NCBI RefSeq assembly: GCF_001042655.1
Contig: NZ_AP012332.1
Span: 434,001 to 498,000 of the forward strand
Source of the DNA: Gardnerella vaginalis ATCC 14018 = JCM 11026
GTDB taxonomy: Bacteria; Actinomycetota; Actinomycetes; Actinomycetales; Bifidobacteriaceae
Length of the DNA: 64,000 bases
Direction: 5' to 3'
Shown here piece by piece: positions 27,188 through 36,319 of the stretch. The translations under genes were made by a program, and so were the position numbers. Below the pieces are notes generated by a model. The model was not told the DNA's origin, made no database searches, and saw nothing but the letters and a program-made list of their open reading frames with translations. Position 1 is the stretch's first letter. The number at the start of each line of letters is the position of its first letter.

Positions 27188-28191
27188 GCGTTTTTCTTTA
27201 CATTATTAGGCGCGTTGCAAGCGCTTTGGCTGTTATTGCTGTTATTGCAATGGCAATGTTTTTGATTTTCTTTATGACTCCAACAAATCCTGCTCAGCTT
27301 ATGTGCGGCAAACCTTGCACGCCTGAGCGTTTAGCACAAGTTTCTGCGTTTATGGGAACTGATTTGCCTTGGTATAGTCAGCTTTTTAACTATTTGCAGG
27401 GTATTTTTGTTGGCCGTACTTTTGGCGATTCTGCATCTGCCAGCGCAATTGTTTGCGCGGCTCCTTGCTTAGGATGGTCTTTTGCGCTTAATGAGCCTGT
27501 TACTGGTTTGATTTTTAGTCGTTTTCCAGTTACAGCATCAATCGCCATTGGCGCTGCTGTTTTGTGGATGATAATTGGCGTATTTGCAGGCGTTTTGCAA
27601 GCTGTTAAGCGTGATTCGTGGATTGACCGCTTAATTGTAGCAATATCTTCGATTGGTATTTCGTCTCCTACCTACTTAATTGGTTTGCTGGCGATTATTG
27701 CTTTTGCGGTTTACATTCCCGTTTTTCCTACGGGTGGATATGTTAGCTTCTTTGCTAATCCTTTTGACTGGGCTTGGCATCTGCTACTCGCTTGGATTGT
27801 TTTAGCGTTGATAAATGGCGCTTTTTATGCGCGCATTACTCGTTCTACAATGATTAGGGAATTTGGTAAAGATTATGTGCGAACTGCAAGAGCAAAGGGC
27901 ATGCCCGATTCACATGTTGTAGTAAATCATGCTTTGCGAAATGCGATTTTACCAATATTTACAATGTTTGGTTTAGATCTTGGCGGTCTTCTTGGTGGAG
28001 CGGTTATAACTGAGCGTGTGTTCTCTATGCACGGGTTGGGTTCGCTTCTTTTAGACGCTGTTAAGACTTTTGATTTGCAAGTTTTGGTTGGAGTTACGCT
28101 GTTTTCGGCCGCTCTTGTAATAATTGCAAATCTTATTGTTGACGTCTGTTATTGTTTGCTTGATCCTAGAGCGGCTAAAGTCGCCCTTTAA
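27184..28191 (+). CDS. Peptide-type ABC transporter permease (DppB/OppB-like)
   Basis: Second channel subunit, pairing with the preceding permease. ATG 27184 overlaps the upstream stop and gives 335 residues; the frame opens earlier but only within the neighbour. The N-terminal helix is followed by the FMTPTNPAQL region typical of OppB/DppB. Near the C-terminus the EAA motif reads RTARAKGMPDSHVVVNHALRN, with GGAVITERVFSMHGLGSLL after it. A Cys-containing insertion (MCGKPCTPERL) lies in the first extracellular loop, as in several actinobacterial homologues. Confidence 0.9.
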   Translation: MSVFLYIIRRVASALAVIAVIAMAMFLIFFMTPTNPAQLMCGKPCTPERLAQVSAFMGTDLPWYSQLFNYLQGIFVGRTFGDSASASAIVCAAPCLGWSFALNEPVTGLIFSRFPVTASIAIGAAVLWMIIGVFAGVLQAVKRDSWIDRLIVAISSIGISSPTYLIGLLAIIAFAVYIPVFPTGGYVSFFANPFDWAWHLLLAWIVLALINGAFYARITRSTMIREFGKDYVRTARAKGMPDSHVVVNHALRNAILPIFTMFGLDLGGLLGGAVITERVFSMHGLGSLLLDAVKTFDLQVLVGVTLFSAALVIIANLIVDVCYCLLDPRAAKVAL

Positions 28192-28333
28192 AGTGGTGAT
28201 TAGTGAGCGATTAAAATCGCCAGCAAAATCGCCATTAAGGTTGCAACTAAAGTCGCTACTAAAGTCTTCTTTAAATCACAATAATAAAAATTTTTAATAA
28301 CTTTATAACTTTATAAAAAATTAAGGAAAAATC

Positions 28334-30082
28334 ATGCAAAATACACAAAATATACAAAATTATTATCAAATCATCAAAAAATTTAATCGCGGTTTTGCTC
28401 TAAATACATTAAGAGCAATTGCTGTAATTCTAGTGTTTTCGCTGGTTTATGCATTTTCTGCTTGCGGAACTGCTGTGCAAAGTGGTCAAAACCTACAAAA
28501 AAGACTACCAAATGCTTCTGTGCTTAATGGCAATCCAAAAAAGGGCGGAACGCTTACGATTCTAAGCTCTGAATCAAAAATGGATTTTGATCCTGCAAGA
28601 AGTCAGGGTTTGCCAATAACTTCTAATAGCCTAGTTTTCCGCGCTTTAACAACGTGGAAAGTAACGCCAAGTGGCAAAACGCGTGTTGTTGCCGATTTAG
28701 CAACAGATACGGGAACTGCTTTAGACGGCGGAAAAACTTGGAAGTACACTCTTAAAAAAGGCATTAAATACCAGGATGGAAGCCCAATAACGTCTAAAGA
28801 TATTAAATATGGTCTTGAGCGTTCTTTTGCAAACTCGCTTACAGGCGGATTCGGTTACCACAAAGCGCTTTTGGAAGGCGCTAAAGACTATGCCGGTCCG
28901 TTTAGTGGCAAATCTTTGGATTCGATTGAAACTCCAGACAATCAAACAATCATTTTTAAACTAAATGCTGCTTTTGCTAATTGGCCTTGGGTTGCGTCTT
29001 TGGCGGCCTTTGCTCCCGTTCCGTTAAATTCTGGGAATGCGCAGGATTATGGTAAAAGCCCAGTTGCTTCTGGACCGTACAAAATTGTTGAAAACGAAGT
29101 TGGCAAGCAAATTGTTATGGTTAGAAACATTAATTGGGATTCCAGCGCGGATTCAATTCGAGCTAATTACCCAGACAAGATAATTTGGAAGTTTGGTGTT
29201 GATCCTTCTGTTGCTGCCCAATCTATGATTCAAGGCAATTCTGGCGCAGACAATGCTATTCTTGCAGATTTTGTGCCTCCAGCTCAACGCGCACAAGCTA
29301 AAGCAAGCTACAAGTCGAGCAATCTTTTAGTTACAAGCGGTGACGGAGCGTTGGAATATTTGGCCATGAACAATCGCCGTATTAAAGATGTTAAGATCCG
29401 AAAGGCGATTCAGTACGCTGTAGATAAGCAGTCGTATCAGCGAGCAAAGGGCGGTGCGGTTGCTGGCGGTTTTGCAACAACGCTTATTACTCCAGGCGTA
29501 AGCGAGCGCAAAGTCTATAATCTCTATTCTGCAAATCCGCGTGGGGACGTAGAAAAGGCTAAACAATTATTAAAGGAATCGGGTAAATCTAAACTAAAGT
29601 TTAGTCTTATTGCTCGCCCAGATCAGGCGCAAGTGGCATCTTCTATTCAAGCAAGCTTAAAGCGCGTTGGAATTGATGTTTCTATACGAACTGTGGATTC
29701 GCAGATTTTTACCGATATGATTACTGGCGATTCTGGCGACTACGATTTAGCTTTGTCTAAATGGCAGCCTGATTTTCCTTCTGCGTATGCAAATATTGGT
29801 CCGCTTTTTGACTCTTCGCAAATAGGCGGCGGCAATTGGAATATATCTCGCTACTCGAATCCAAAAGTGGATTCCTTGATTCGTCAAGCTGTTGGCGTTA
29901 TAGATAAGTCGCGTGCAGATTTGCTTTGGCAGCATGTTGATAAAGAGATTATGCGCGATTCTCCAATCGTTCCGCTTATTTACTCTAAGAACACTTATAT
30001 TCACGGAAGCAATGTGGAAAACTTCTTTGTTGGGTCTTTCCCGGCTTATCCAAACTATGCGCGAGTTTCGCTTAGAAACTAG
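28334..30082 (+). CDS. Peptide-type ABC transporter substrate-binding lipoprotein
   Basis: Extracellular binding protein of the SBP_bac_5 (DppA/OppA) family. The signal region runs to a lipobox-like FSACG at about residue 44, so it should be lipid-anchored. The domain opens with GGTLTILSSE and the FRALTTW segment, with the family's VADLATD and KGIKYQDGSPIT patterns. An AAGGAAA ribosome site precedes ATG 28334. The signal peptide has an unusually long Asn/Gln-rich lead. The 142-base gap before it is AT-rich with short AAAATCGCCA-like repeats. Substrate is unknown; dipeptides or oligopeptides are the usual ligands. Confidence 0.9.
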   Translation: MQNTQNIQNYYQIIKKFNRGFALNTLRAIAVILVFSLVYAFSACGTAVQSGQNLQKRLPNASVLNGNPKKGGTLTILSSESKMDFDPARSQGLPITSNSLVFRALTTWKVTPSGKTRVVADLATDTGTALDGGKTWKYTLKKGIKYQDGSPITSKDIKYGLERSFANSLTGGFGYHKALLEGAKDYAGPFSGKSLDSIETPDNQTIIFKLNAAFANWPWVASLAAFAPVPLNSGNAQDYGKSPVASGPYKIVENEVGKQIVMVRNINWDSSADSIRANYPDKIIWKFGVDPSVAAQSMIQGNSGADNAILADFVPPAQRAQAKASYKSSNLLVTSGDGALEYLAMNNRRIKDVKIRKAIQYAVDKQSYQRAKGGAVAGGFATTLITPGVSERKVYNLYSANPRGDVEKAKQLLKESGKSKLKFSLIARPDQAQVASSIQASLKRVGIDVSIRTVDSQIFTDMITGDSGDYDLALSKWQPDFPSAYANIGPLFDSSQIGGGNWNISRYSNPKVDSLIRQAVGVIDKSRADLLWQHVDKEIMRDSPIVPLIYSKNTYIHGSNVENFFVGSFPAYPNYARVSLRN

Positions 30083-30098
30083 AAAAGGATTTAAGAAA

Positions 30099-31724
30099 AT
30101 GTTGGAAAATCGCGAAAACCCAGTGCTTAGCGTTAGTAACTTGTCTATTGCGATTGGCAAAAATCAGATTACGCATAACGTATATTTAAACTTATATGCG
30201 GGCAAAATTAGTGCGCTGGTTGGCGAATCTGGTTCGGGAAAGTCCTTAACTTCGTTGGCATTAATGGGTCTTCTTCCAGACGATTTTAGTGTTTCTGGCA
30301 AAGCGGTTATTAATACAAGCGCTAATGACAGTTTGGATTTACTAAGCAATAATGCTCCGTATTCTTATATTCGTTCGGGGCTTATTTCAATGGTATTCCA
30401 AGAGCCATCTACCGCATTTAATCCAGTTATGCGCATTGGCAAGCAAATTGAAGAGTCATTAAAATATCATCCCGAAAAGTTTGGCAAGACGAGCGCTCGC
30501 GCTAAAAAATCGCGAGTTCTTGATTCCCTTAGCGAGGTTGGCCTAAAGGATGTAAATCGCGTTTATAGGTCTTATCCGCACGAACTTTCTGGAGGGCAGC
30601 TTCAGCGCGCAATGATTGCAATGGCAATTATTAATCAACCTTCTTTGCTTATTGCAGACGAGCCTACAACAGCTTTGGATGTTACAACTCAGCGTAAGAT
30701 TTTGCAGCTTTTGCGCGATTTAGCTAAAAAGCATAATATTGCGGTTTTGATTATTACGCATAATATGAGCGTTGTTAAGGCTGTTGCAAACACAGTTTAT
30801 GTTATGAACAGTGGCAGTATTGTTGAAAGTGGGCTAGTTAAAGATGTGTTTTCTAATCCTAAAAACAGCTATACGCGATCTCTTTTAGACTCTATTGTTG
30901 ATTTTGATATTAGTAATTTAGCTAGCGAATCAACTAGTTCGGAGGCTGGCGATTTTTGCGTAAACATTCAAAATGTTTCTGCTAAATATGATAAGTATTC
31001 TAAAATTTTCAACCCTTCTAAATACGCAATAAGTGATTTGAACCTTAATATTTTAAGGGGGAAAACGCATGCGCTGGTTGGCGAATCTGGTGCTGGAAAA
31101 ACAACGATTGCAAAGCTTATTTCTGGTCAGCTTAAGCCAGAATCTGGCAGCATAAGCATAGAGGGTCTTAATTTATACTCCGATTGCAAAAAACGCGCAA
31201 ATCGCAAGATTTTAAGCAATATTGGGTTCATTTTCCAAGATTCTGGCTCGGCGCTAAATCCTTTAAAAACTGTAGGTTGGAGCATTGCCGAGCCTCTTAT
31301 TGTCAATAAAAGTCTTAGCGAAGAAGAGCGCAAAAAGCGCGTGGAGCTTGTTCTTAATCAAGTGCATTTGCCATTAAGCTTAATAAACAGGTTCCCGCAC
31401 GAGCTTTCTGGCGGTCAAAAACAGCGAGTTGGCATTGCGCGAGCGTTAATAAATCGTCCTTCTTTGATTATTGCAGATGAGCCAACTTCGGCGTTAGATG
31501 CAAATCATTGCCTAAAAATCCTAAATCTTTTAAGTAGCTTGCAAAAGCAGTACAACTTTTCGTGCTTGTTTATAACGCATGATTTGGCTTTAGTAAGCCG
31601 CATTGCTAGCCAAGTTAGTGTTATAAAAGGCGGAAGGATTGTTGAGCAGGGAAGCGTTAAAGATGTATTGCGTTTACCTAAAAATCCATACACGCGCAGT
31701 CTTATTGATGCTGTTTTGCAATGA
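30099..31724 (+). CDS. ABC transporter ATPase with two fused nucleotide-binding domains (DppD-DppF-like)
   Basis: Energises the importer encoded just upstream. Two complete ABC modules lie in one 541-residue chain. The first has Walker A GESGSGKS and signature LSGGQLQR; the second has GESGAGKT and LSGGQKQR. Both are followed by LLIADEPT or LIIADEPT Walker B motifs. ATG 30099 is chosen since AAAAGGAT lies about ten bases upstream, although the frame opens further back inside the binding-protein gene. Both modules keep their key residues, so a working heterodimer-like arrangement is expected. Confidence 0.94.
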   Translation: MLENRENPVLSVSNLSIAIGKNQITHNVYLNLYAGKISALVGESGSGKSLTSLALMGLLPDDFSVSGKAVINTSANDSLDLLSNNAPYSYIRSGLISMVFQEPSTAFNPVMRIGKQIEESLKYHPEKFGKTSARAKKSRVLDSLSEVGLKDVNRVYRSYPHELSGGQLQRAMIAMAIINQPSLLIADEPTTALDVTTQRKILQLLRDLAKKHNIAVLIITHNMSVVKAVANTVYVMNSGSIVESGLVKDVFSNPKNSYTRSLLDSIVDFDISNLASESTSSEAGDFCVNIQNVSAKYDKYSKIFNPSKYAISDLNLNILRGKTHALVGESGAGKTTIAKLISGQLKPESGSISIEGLNLYSDCKKRANRKILSNIGFIFQDSGSALNPLKTVGWSIAEPLIVNKSLSEEERKKRVELVLNQVHLPLSLINRFPHELSGGQKQRVGIARALINRPSLIIADEPTSALDANHCLKILNLLSSLQKQYNFSCLFITHDLALVSRIASQVSVIKGGRIVEQGSVKDVLRLPKNPYTRSLIDAVLQ

Positions 31725-31774
31725 TTATGTTTGTGCTAAAAAGTACCATTGTAAGAGTTTATTAGGAGGTTTTT

Positions 31775-32557
31775 ATGTCTTCGTGCGCTCCAATAGGTGT
31801 ATTTGACTCTGGGTTAGGTGGTATTTCTGTAGTTCGTGAGCTTCGAGAAGCAATGCCAAATGAGCGCATTATATACTTTGGGGATTCTGCTAATGCTCCA
31901 TATGGCATAAAAACTCCGCAAGAAGTGCGTGAGCTTAGTTTTAAGATTGTTGAGCATTTTGCAAGTCTTAATGTTAAAGCTATTGTTATTGCTTGCAATA
32001 CTGCCACTTCTGCTGCTGTTAAAGATTTGCGTGAGCACTATAGTATGCCGATTATTGGCATGGAACCTGCTCTTAAGCTTGCTTGCGATTTAGGTGGCGG
32101 CAAGCCTCAGCGCGTGATTGTTGCTGCTACTCCTTTAACGCTTAAAGAGCGCAAGTTTGCGGAACTTATGAATCGTTTTACGCAAGATCACCAAATTTTT
32201 TCTAGACCGTGTCCAGATTTGGTAGAAATTGTGGAAAATGGTGATTTAGGCAATAAAAATATTGTTATGAGTGCTTTGCATAAGTATTTTGATTCTTATG
32301 ATTTAAACAATATTGATTCAGTTGTTTTAGGCTGTACTCATTTTGTGTTTTATAAAAGTTATTTTCGCGAGTTTTTGCCTGATTGCGTGAAGATTGTAGA
32401 TGGTAATGCTGGCACTATTCATCATCTTAAAAGCGTCTTAGATTCAATGAATCTTCTTGCGGATAAAGATGACGAGGGGAGTGTTTTGCTCACTAACTCC
32501 GATTCAAGCGATCGTATTGCTAAGCTATCGCAATCTCTGCTTAATAGTGACTGCTGA
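31775..32557 (+). CDS. murI: Glutamate racemase
   Basis: Makes D-glutamate, the MurD substrate. The 260-residue protein has [12 protein letters not shown] at the start, the first catalytic Cys in [13 protein letters not shown] (about residue 74) and the second in VVLGCTHF (about residue 188). TAGGAGG lies eight bases before ATG 31775. It is separated from the ABC operon by 50 bases. Downstream are two tandem copies of AAATATGTGATG (32587-32610) in the gap before the convergent VKOR-like gene. Confidence 0.96.
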   Translation: MSSCAPIGVFDSGLGGISVVRELREAMPNERIIYFGDSANAPYGIKTPQEVRELSFKIVEHFASLNVKAIVIACNTATSAAVKDLREHYSMPIIGMEPALKLACDLGGGKPQRVIVAATPLTLKERKFAELMNRFTQDHQIFSRPCPDLVEIVENGDLGNKNIVMSALHKYFDSYDLNNIDSVVLGCTHFVFYKSYFREFLPDCVKIVDGNAGTIHHLKSVLDSMNLLADKDDEGSVLLTNSDSSDRIAKLSQSLLNSDC

Positions 32558-32634
32558 TTATAACTTTAATTTAAATTGCAGCTTATAAATATGTGATGAA
32601 ATATGTGATGAATTTAGTTGTATAAGCTTTTGAT

Positions 32635-33339
32635 TCAACTAAATATAGCATGACCGTATTTGCTTAAAATTAATAGCACGATTACGAATATCCATAGTGA
32701 GTCTACGATTAAATCGTAGTTAATTCTGTAATACGCGTTTAGAATTTTATTTTTTAATCCAATTCCTTGCGCGCTAACTGTTGCGTGGCTAAGTGACATG
32801 AATTGTATAGTAGTGCAAAACATTAGTACTAAGCACCATGGGCAAAGAACTTGTATTACGAACATTGATTGAGAAAACAGCCAATACGCGTACAAGAGTG
32901 CGCATAACCCGCCTACCCAACTAAATATCGCTAGCCATTTTGGAAGTTTTACTTTTGCTATTCCAATTACAGCAAGTGTTACAAATACGCTTTCGGCGGC
33001 TATTCCAAAGAAGGCGTTAGGGAAGCTTAGTTCGCCAAATCGTATGAATTCTGCTTGCCATGTTTGAGCTACTTTAGAGCATGATATGAGAGTGTTTATA
33101 TCGCATCCAAGCGCTTTGTGCGGTGTGCGCGCAAGAGCTAAAGTTTCAGAAGATAATATTAGAGATGTTAGAAGGGCTATTGCAGAAGTAACTAGCATAA
33201 TAGCGTAAACCCAAGTAGCAGAATGTCTCCAGCCTTTTAATGAGTTTGTTTCGTAAAGTGTTTTTTCGTCTACATTGTTTTCCGTTTTAGATAGCTCATT
33301 TATATTAGTGAGTTCTGTTTGTGAATTACAGCTATCCAT
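32635..33339 (-). CDS. Vitamin K epoxide reductase (VKOR) family membrane protein
   Basis: Membrane oxidoreductase that, in Actinobacteria, reoxidises DsbA-like proteins and so supports disulfide formation in exported proteins. Four to five hydrophobic helices are visible. The loop Cys pair is in GCDINTLISCS and the catalytic CXXC is CPWC near residue 167. AGGAG precedes the ATG at 33339. The first ~35 residues are an acidic, Asn-rich cytoplasmic tail. No DsbA-like partner gene lies next to it. The adhesin and protease genes in this window encode Cys-containing exported domains that could use such a system (inference). Confidence 0.9.
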   Translation of the reverse strand: MDSCNSQTELTNINELSKTENNVDEKTLYETNSLKGWRHSATWVYAIMLVTSAIALLTSLILSSETLALARTPHKALGCDINTLISCSKVAQTWQAEFIRFGELSFPNAFFGIAAESVFVTLAVIGIAKVKLPKWLAIFSWVGGLCALLYAYWLFSQSMFVIQVLCPWCLVLMFCTTIQFMSLSHATVSAQGIGLKNKILNAYYRINYDLIVDSLWIFVIVLLILSKYGHAIFS

Positions 33340-33420
33340 AAGTACTCCTGTAAACGCTAATAATGTAGGGATTAATCGTTTATAAGATAAACGTTACATG
33401 CCACAGTTTACGATAATTGT

Positions 33421-34308
33421 ATGACTGTAACTAGCACTAGCGCTGATATTGATTTTTTTGCAAACCCTGATGAGAATAATTCTGGTTGGGATTTGCATTG
33501 TCATACCTTTTATTCCGATGGTACAAAGTCGCCAGAAGATTTGGTAAATGAAGCTAAAACTATTGGTCTTAAAGGTGTGGCTATTACAGATCACGATACT
33601 ACTGCTGGTTGGAGTGATTTTAAAGAAGCTGCTAATATTGCGGATTTTCCAGTTATTTTTGGATCCGAAATCACATCTGTAGAAGGTAATATATCGGTTC
33701 ATATGCTTGCTTATCGTTATAATCCAAACGACGAGTGCATTATTGAAATGTTTGATTTAACAAGGAAACGTCGTTTAAATCGTACGCGTAAAATGGTGGA
33801 GCTTATGTCGCACGATTTTCCGATTACTTGGCAAGATGTTCTTGATCAAGCAGGTAAAGGGAATCTGACTACGATTGGCAGACCACATATTGCAGATGCA
33901 TTGGTTTCTGCAGGTGTTTTTGAAACAAGATCTCAGGCTTTTGCAGGGCCAGTAGCGCCTCATGGACCTTATTACATTCCTACGCCTTCTCCCAGCGTTG
34001 ATGAAGTTATTAAAGTTATTAAACATGCTGGGGGAGTGAGCGTTATTGCACATCCTGCGGATTATAGTAGGAATCCTGTTATTCTTTCAGACTCTCAAAT
34101 TGCTTATTACGCTAGTTTAGGTCTCGATGGTTTAGAAGTGTATCATCGTGGTAATTCTTTAACGCAAAGACAAAGACTATTTGGATTAGCAAAAGACTTG
34201 GATTTGCTTGTTACTGGCGGCTCTGATTGGCACGGAAGCGGGAAACCAAATAGTCTTGGTGAAGAAACAACTAGCGACGAAGTAGTGAGTAAAATCCTAA
34301 ATCGCTAG
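33421..34308 (+). CDS. PHP-domain phosphoesterase
   Basis: Metal-dependent phosphoesterase of the PHP family (TrpH/nucleoside 3',5'-bisphosphate phosphatase-like). Metal-binding motifs are clear: DLHCHTFYSDG near residue 24, TDHDTTAGW near residue 59, and a C-terminal GSDWHGSGK. The 295-residue length is typical. No ribosome site precedes ATG 33421, while a GATAAT lies about ten bases before it, so the mRNA may be leaderless. It is divergent from the VKOR-like gene and shares an 81-base intergenic region. Physiological substrate cannot be told from sequence. Confidence 0.88.
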   Translation: MTVTSTSADIDFFANPDENNSGWDLHCHTFYSDGTKSPEDLVNEAKTIGLKGVAITDHDTTAGWSDFKEAANIADFPVIFGSEITSVEGNISVHMLAYRYNPNDECIIEMFDLTRKRRLNRTRKMVELMSHDFPITWQDVLDQAGKGNLTTIGRPHIADALVSAGVFETRSQAFAGPVAPHGPYYIPTPSPSVDEVIKVIKHAGGVSVIAHPADYSRNPVILSDSQIAYYASLGLDGLEVYHRGNSLTQRQRLFGLAKDLDLLVTGGSDWHGSGKPNSLGEETTSDEVVSKILNR

Positions 34309-34316
34309 TTTTGTAA

Positions 34317-34541
34317 TTACAATGCGTTGAAACCAACAGTGTGTGTTGGGGTATCTCCGATTATTGCATAGGCAAAAGAGTTGCTAGGTACAACAATTTT
34401 CCTGTTATTTTTATCTGTAATGGTGATTAATTTTTCGTCTTTGATTGCATTGGTTATAATATTCTGCACGTCTTCTTCGCTTTGTTCTGATTCAAAGCTG
34501 ATAGTGTCGTTTACGTGTTTAACTCCGATTGTTACCTTCAT
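34317..34541 (-). CDS. DUF3107 family small protein
   Basis: A 74-residue actinobacterial protein of unknown function. It starts MKVTIGVKHVNDTISFES, has an acidic helix (QSEEDVQNIITNAI) and ends VGFNAL, all typical of DUF3107. AAAGGAAAC precedes the ATG at 34541. In other Actinobacteria this family lies near uvrD2-type helicases, as it does here (two genes away). It is convergent with the PHP gene, eight bases apart. Function is not known and is not inferred. Confidence 0.85.
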   Translation of the reverse strand: MKVTIGVKHVNDTISFESEQSEEDVQNIITNAIKDEKLITITDKNNRKIVVPSNSFAYAIIGDTPTHTVGFNAL

Positions 34542-34623
34542 TTTGTTTCCTTTAATACTTTTGATACTTTTAATAATTGGTTTCTTTGATTTTACTTAAT
34601 ATTTAGCATCTAATATTTAGCAT

Positions 34624-36216
34624 TTACGAATTACTCAGTTTGTCTTTAGCATCTTTAATAGCTTGATCTGCATCTTTTAGCATTGGGATAATAATAGTTG
34701 CTGGCTTATCTAAATCTTCATTGTTATTTTTGCCAGTATTTTCTACATTGTTATCTTTGCTTTCGATGCTGTTATTGCTCTCAATCTTGCTTTCGATGCT
34801 TCCGTCACTATTCTTGTTACTATTATCGGCGTTATTGATAATGCTATTTATAACTTGTGTTTCTAGATTATCAGCAACAGATGTAGTTTTAGTAGCATTC
34901 GTATTATCAGACTCTTTGTAAGAATCTTCTTGCGCTTGTGAATTTGAATAGTTCACTTTTGTAGGGTTTTCACTCGTGCTGTCGTTATTGCTGTTTAAAG
35001 CAATTGTCTGACTTTTAGCACTTATATTGCTCTCATTTGTGGCATCAGAAGATTCAATAGTATCGTCTTTAACTATATCTCCTACAGTTAGAGAAGACGC
35101 AGGATTTGCGCTTGAATTGTTGTTTTGATTAGCATTTGCGTTTCTAGAATTGTTTATACGCGTAAGCTCGTGAGCAAGACGTTCTACTTGTGCTTTAAAG
35201 CGCATGATCCCAGTTGTATCCGCACGCTGCAAAGCTTGAACAAAGTCGCCAACCTGCTCCATTTGAAGCCATAGGTTTGCGCGAAGCATAATCATGCTGT
35301 CTAATCTGGCTCCTAGCATTCTTCCGTAAGCGCTAAGAAGTGCATTCCTATGCTGTTCATTAAGTTTTGCAAAAATCCACGCTAAATCTCGCGCAGGATC
35401 GTTGATTTGCATGCTCTGCCAATTGGTTATTGCAGTAATCGTAGATCCAGAAAATAGAAAATCTCCATCTTTAAAACCGCCGTGAACAGGGCAAGTGTCA
35501 AATGCCCACAATCCATCGGTTTCAAGCACTCTGGACCAGTTATCGGTGATTTCAGTAGGAATGTGACCAGCTTGACGTAGCCTTTTAATCCAAGATGTTA
35601 ATTGTGCGCGAATCTGACCAGTAGTAAAAGTCGGGTAGCCGCCTTTTGTTAAAAATGCTGGGCTTAGTCGGTGAATCGCGCCCATGGCTGTGCCAGCGTT
35701 TACGCAATCGTCTGTTGTAAGAAGGCTTAATTCTCTAGCGCTTCCGTTTAAATGCGGGCAAATCAATACTGTTGGATTATTAAAATCTGCCTGTCCAAGT
35801 CTTTCGCCATATAAGCTGTTTGAATCAGATTGGTTATTTTCTTGAGCAGATTGTGTAGATTGTGTAGATTGCGCAACTTTTGTATTTTGCGTATTTTGAT
35901 TGTTCTGGTTTGAAAGAGAGCCAGGAACAAACTTAAGCATTTCTTCGTGTGCAAATCCAAGAGCTGCAAGTCCTTTGGTTTTTTGCAGCACCCATGCTGC
36001 TCTCGCTCTGTCGTGTAAGCGTTTTTGCCCTTTTTCCTCGGAGCTTACAAAAATGTCATAAAGGTTACCAGAAACGTCTTGAATAACGGCATGAGATATT
36101 CCCGCAGCGGCATCGGTGGCGTTTGCCTGCTCACTTTGGCGGGTTCCGGCGAATTGTACTTCTGGCATGACCGATGAGGCCAGCGCTACCAACTTGAATC
36201 TGCTTATCTGTGTCAC
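34624..36216 (-). CDS. APH-like phosphotransferase-fold protein with long low-complexity tail
   Basis: The N-terminal ~350 residues resemble the aminoglycoside/choline phosphotransferase fold. DTCPVHGGFKDGDFLFSG stands in for the HGDxxxxN catalytic loop, followed by INDPARDLAWIF. The last ~170 residues are Asn/Ser/Asp-rich and probably disordered. Translation begins at GTG 36216 with no ribosome site; a TATTAC about nine bases upstream suggests a leaderless transcript. Such a gene regularly accompanies uvrD2 in Bifidobacteriaceae and other Actinobacteria; it need not confer antibiotic resistance. The catalytic Asp is replaced by Gly in the loop, so activity is doubtful. Confidence 0.72.
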   Translation of the reverse strand: MTQISRFKLVALASSVMPEVQFAGTRQSEQANATDAAAGISHAVIQDVSGNLYDIFVSSEEKGQKRLHDRARAAWVLQKTKGLAALGFAHEEMLKFVPGSLSNQNNQNTQNTKVAQSTQSTQSAQENNQSDSNSLYGERLGQADFNNPTVLICPHLNGSARELSLLTTDDCVNAGTAMGAIHRLSPAFLTKGGYPTFTTGQIRAQLTSWIKRLRQAGHIPTEITDNWSRVLETDGLWAFDTCPVHGGFKDGDFLFSGSTITAITNWQSMQINDPARDLAWIFAKLNEQHRNALLSAYGRMLGARLDSMIMLRANLWLQMEQVGDFVQALQRADTTGIMRFKAQVERLAHELTRINNSRNANANQNNNSSANPASSLTVGDIVKDDTIESSDATNESNISAKSQTIALNSNNDSTSENPTKVNYSNSQAQEDSYKESDNTNATKTTSVADNLETQVINSIINNADNSNKNSDGSIESKIESNNSIESKDNNVENTGKNNNEDLDKPATIIIPMLKDADQAIKDAKDKLSNS

Positions 36217-36319
36217 AGTTCAACAGTAATACAAAGCAGCGAGATATAGTCAAATAACCTTTAACCACATTTGTGTTTTAATCTTTTATTTTTTCTTTGT
36301 TTGCTGTAACAATAGAAAT

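Noticed and set aside
34624-36216. Aminoglycoside resistance gene
   Set aside because: The catalytic HGD motif is altered (HGGFKDG), and the gene belongs to a conserved housekeeping neighbourhood with uvrD2.
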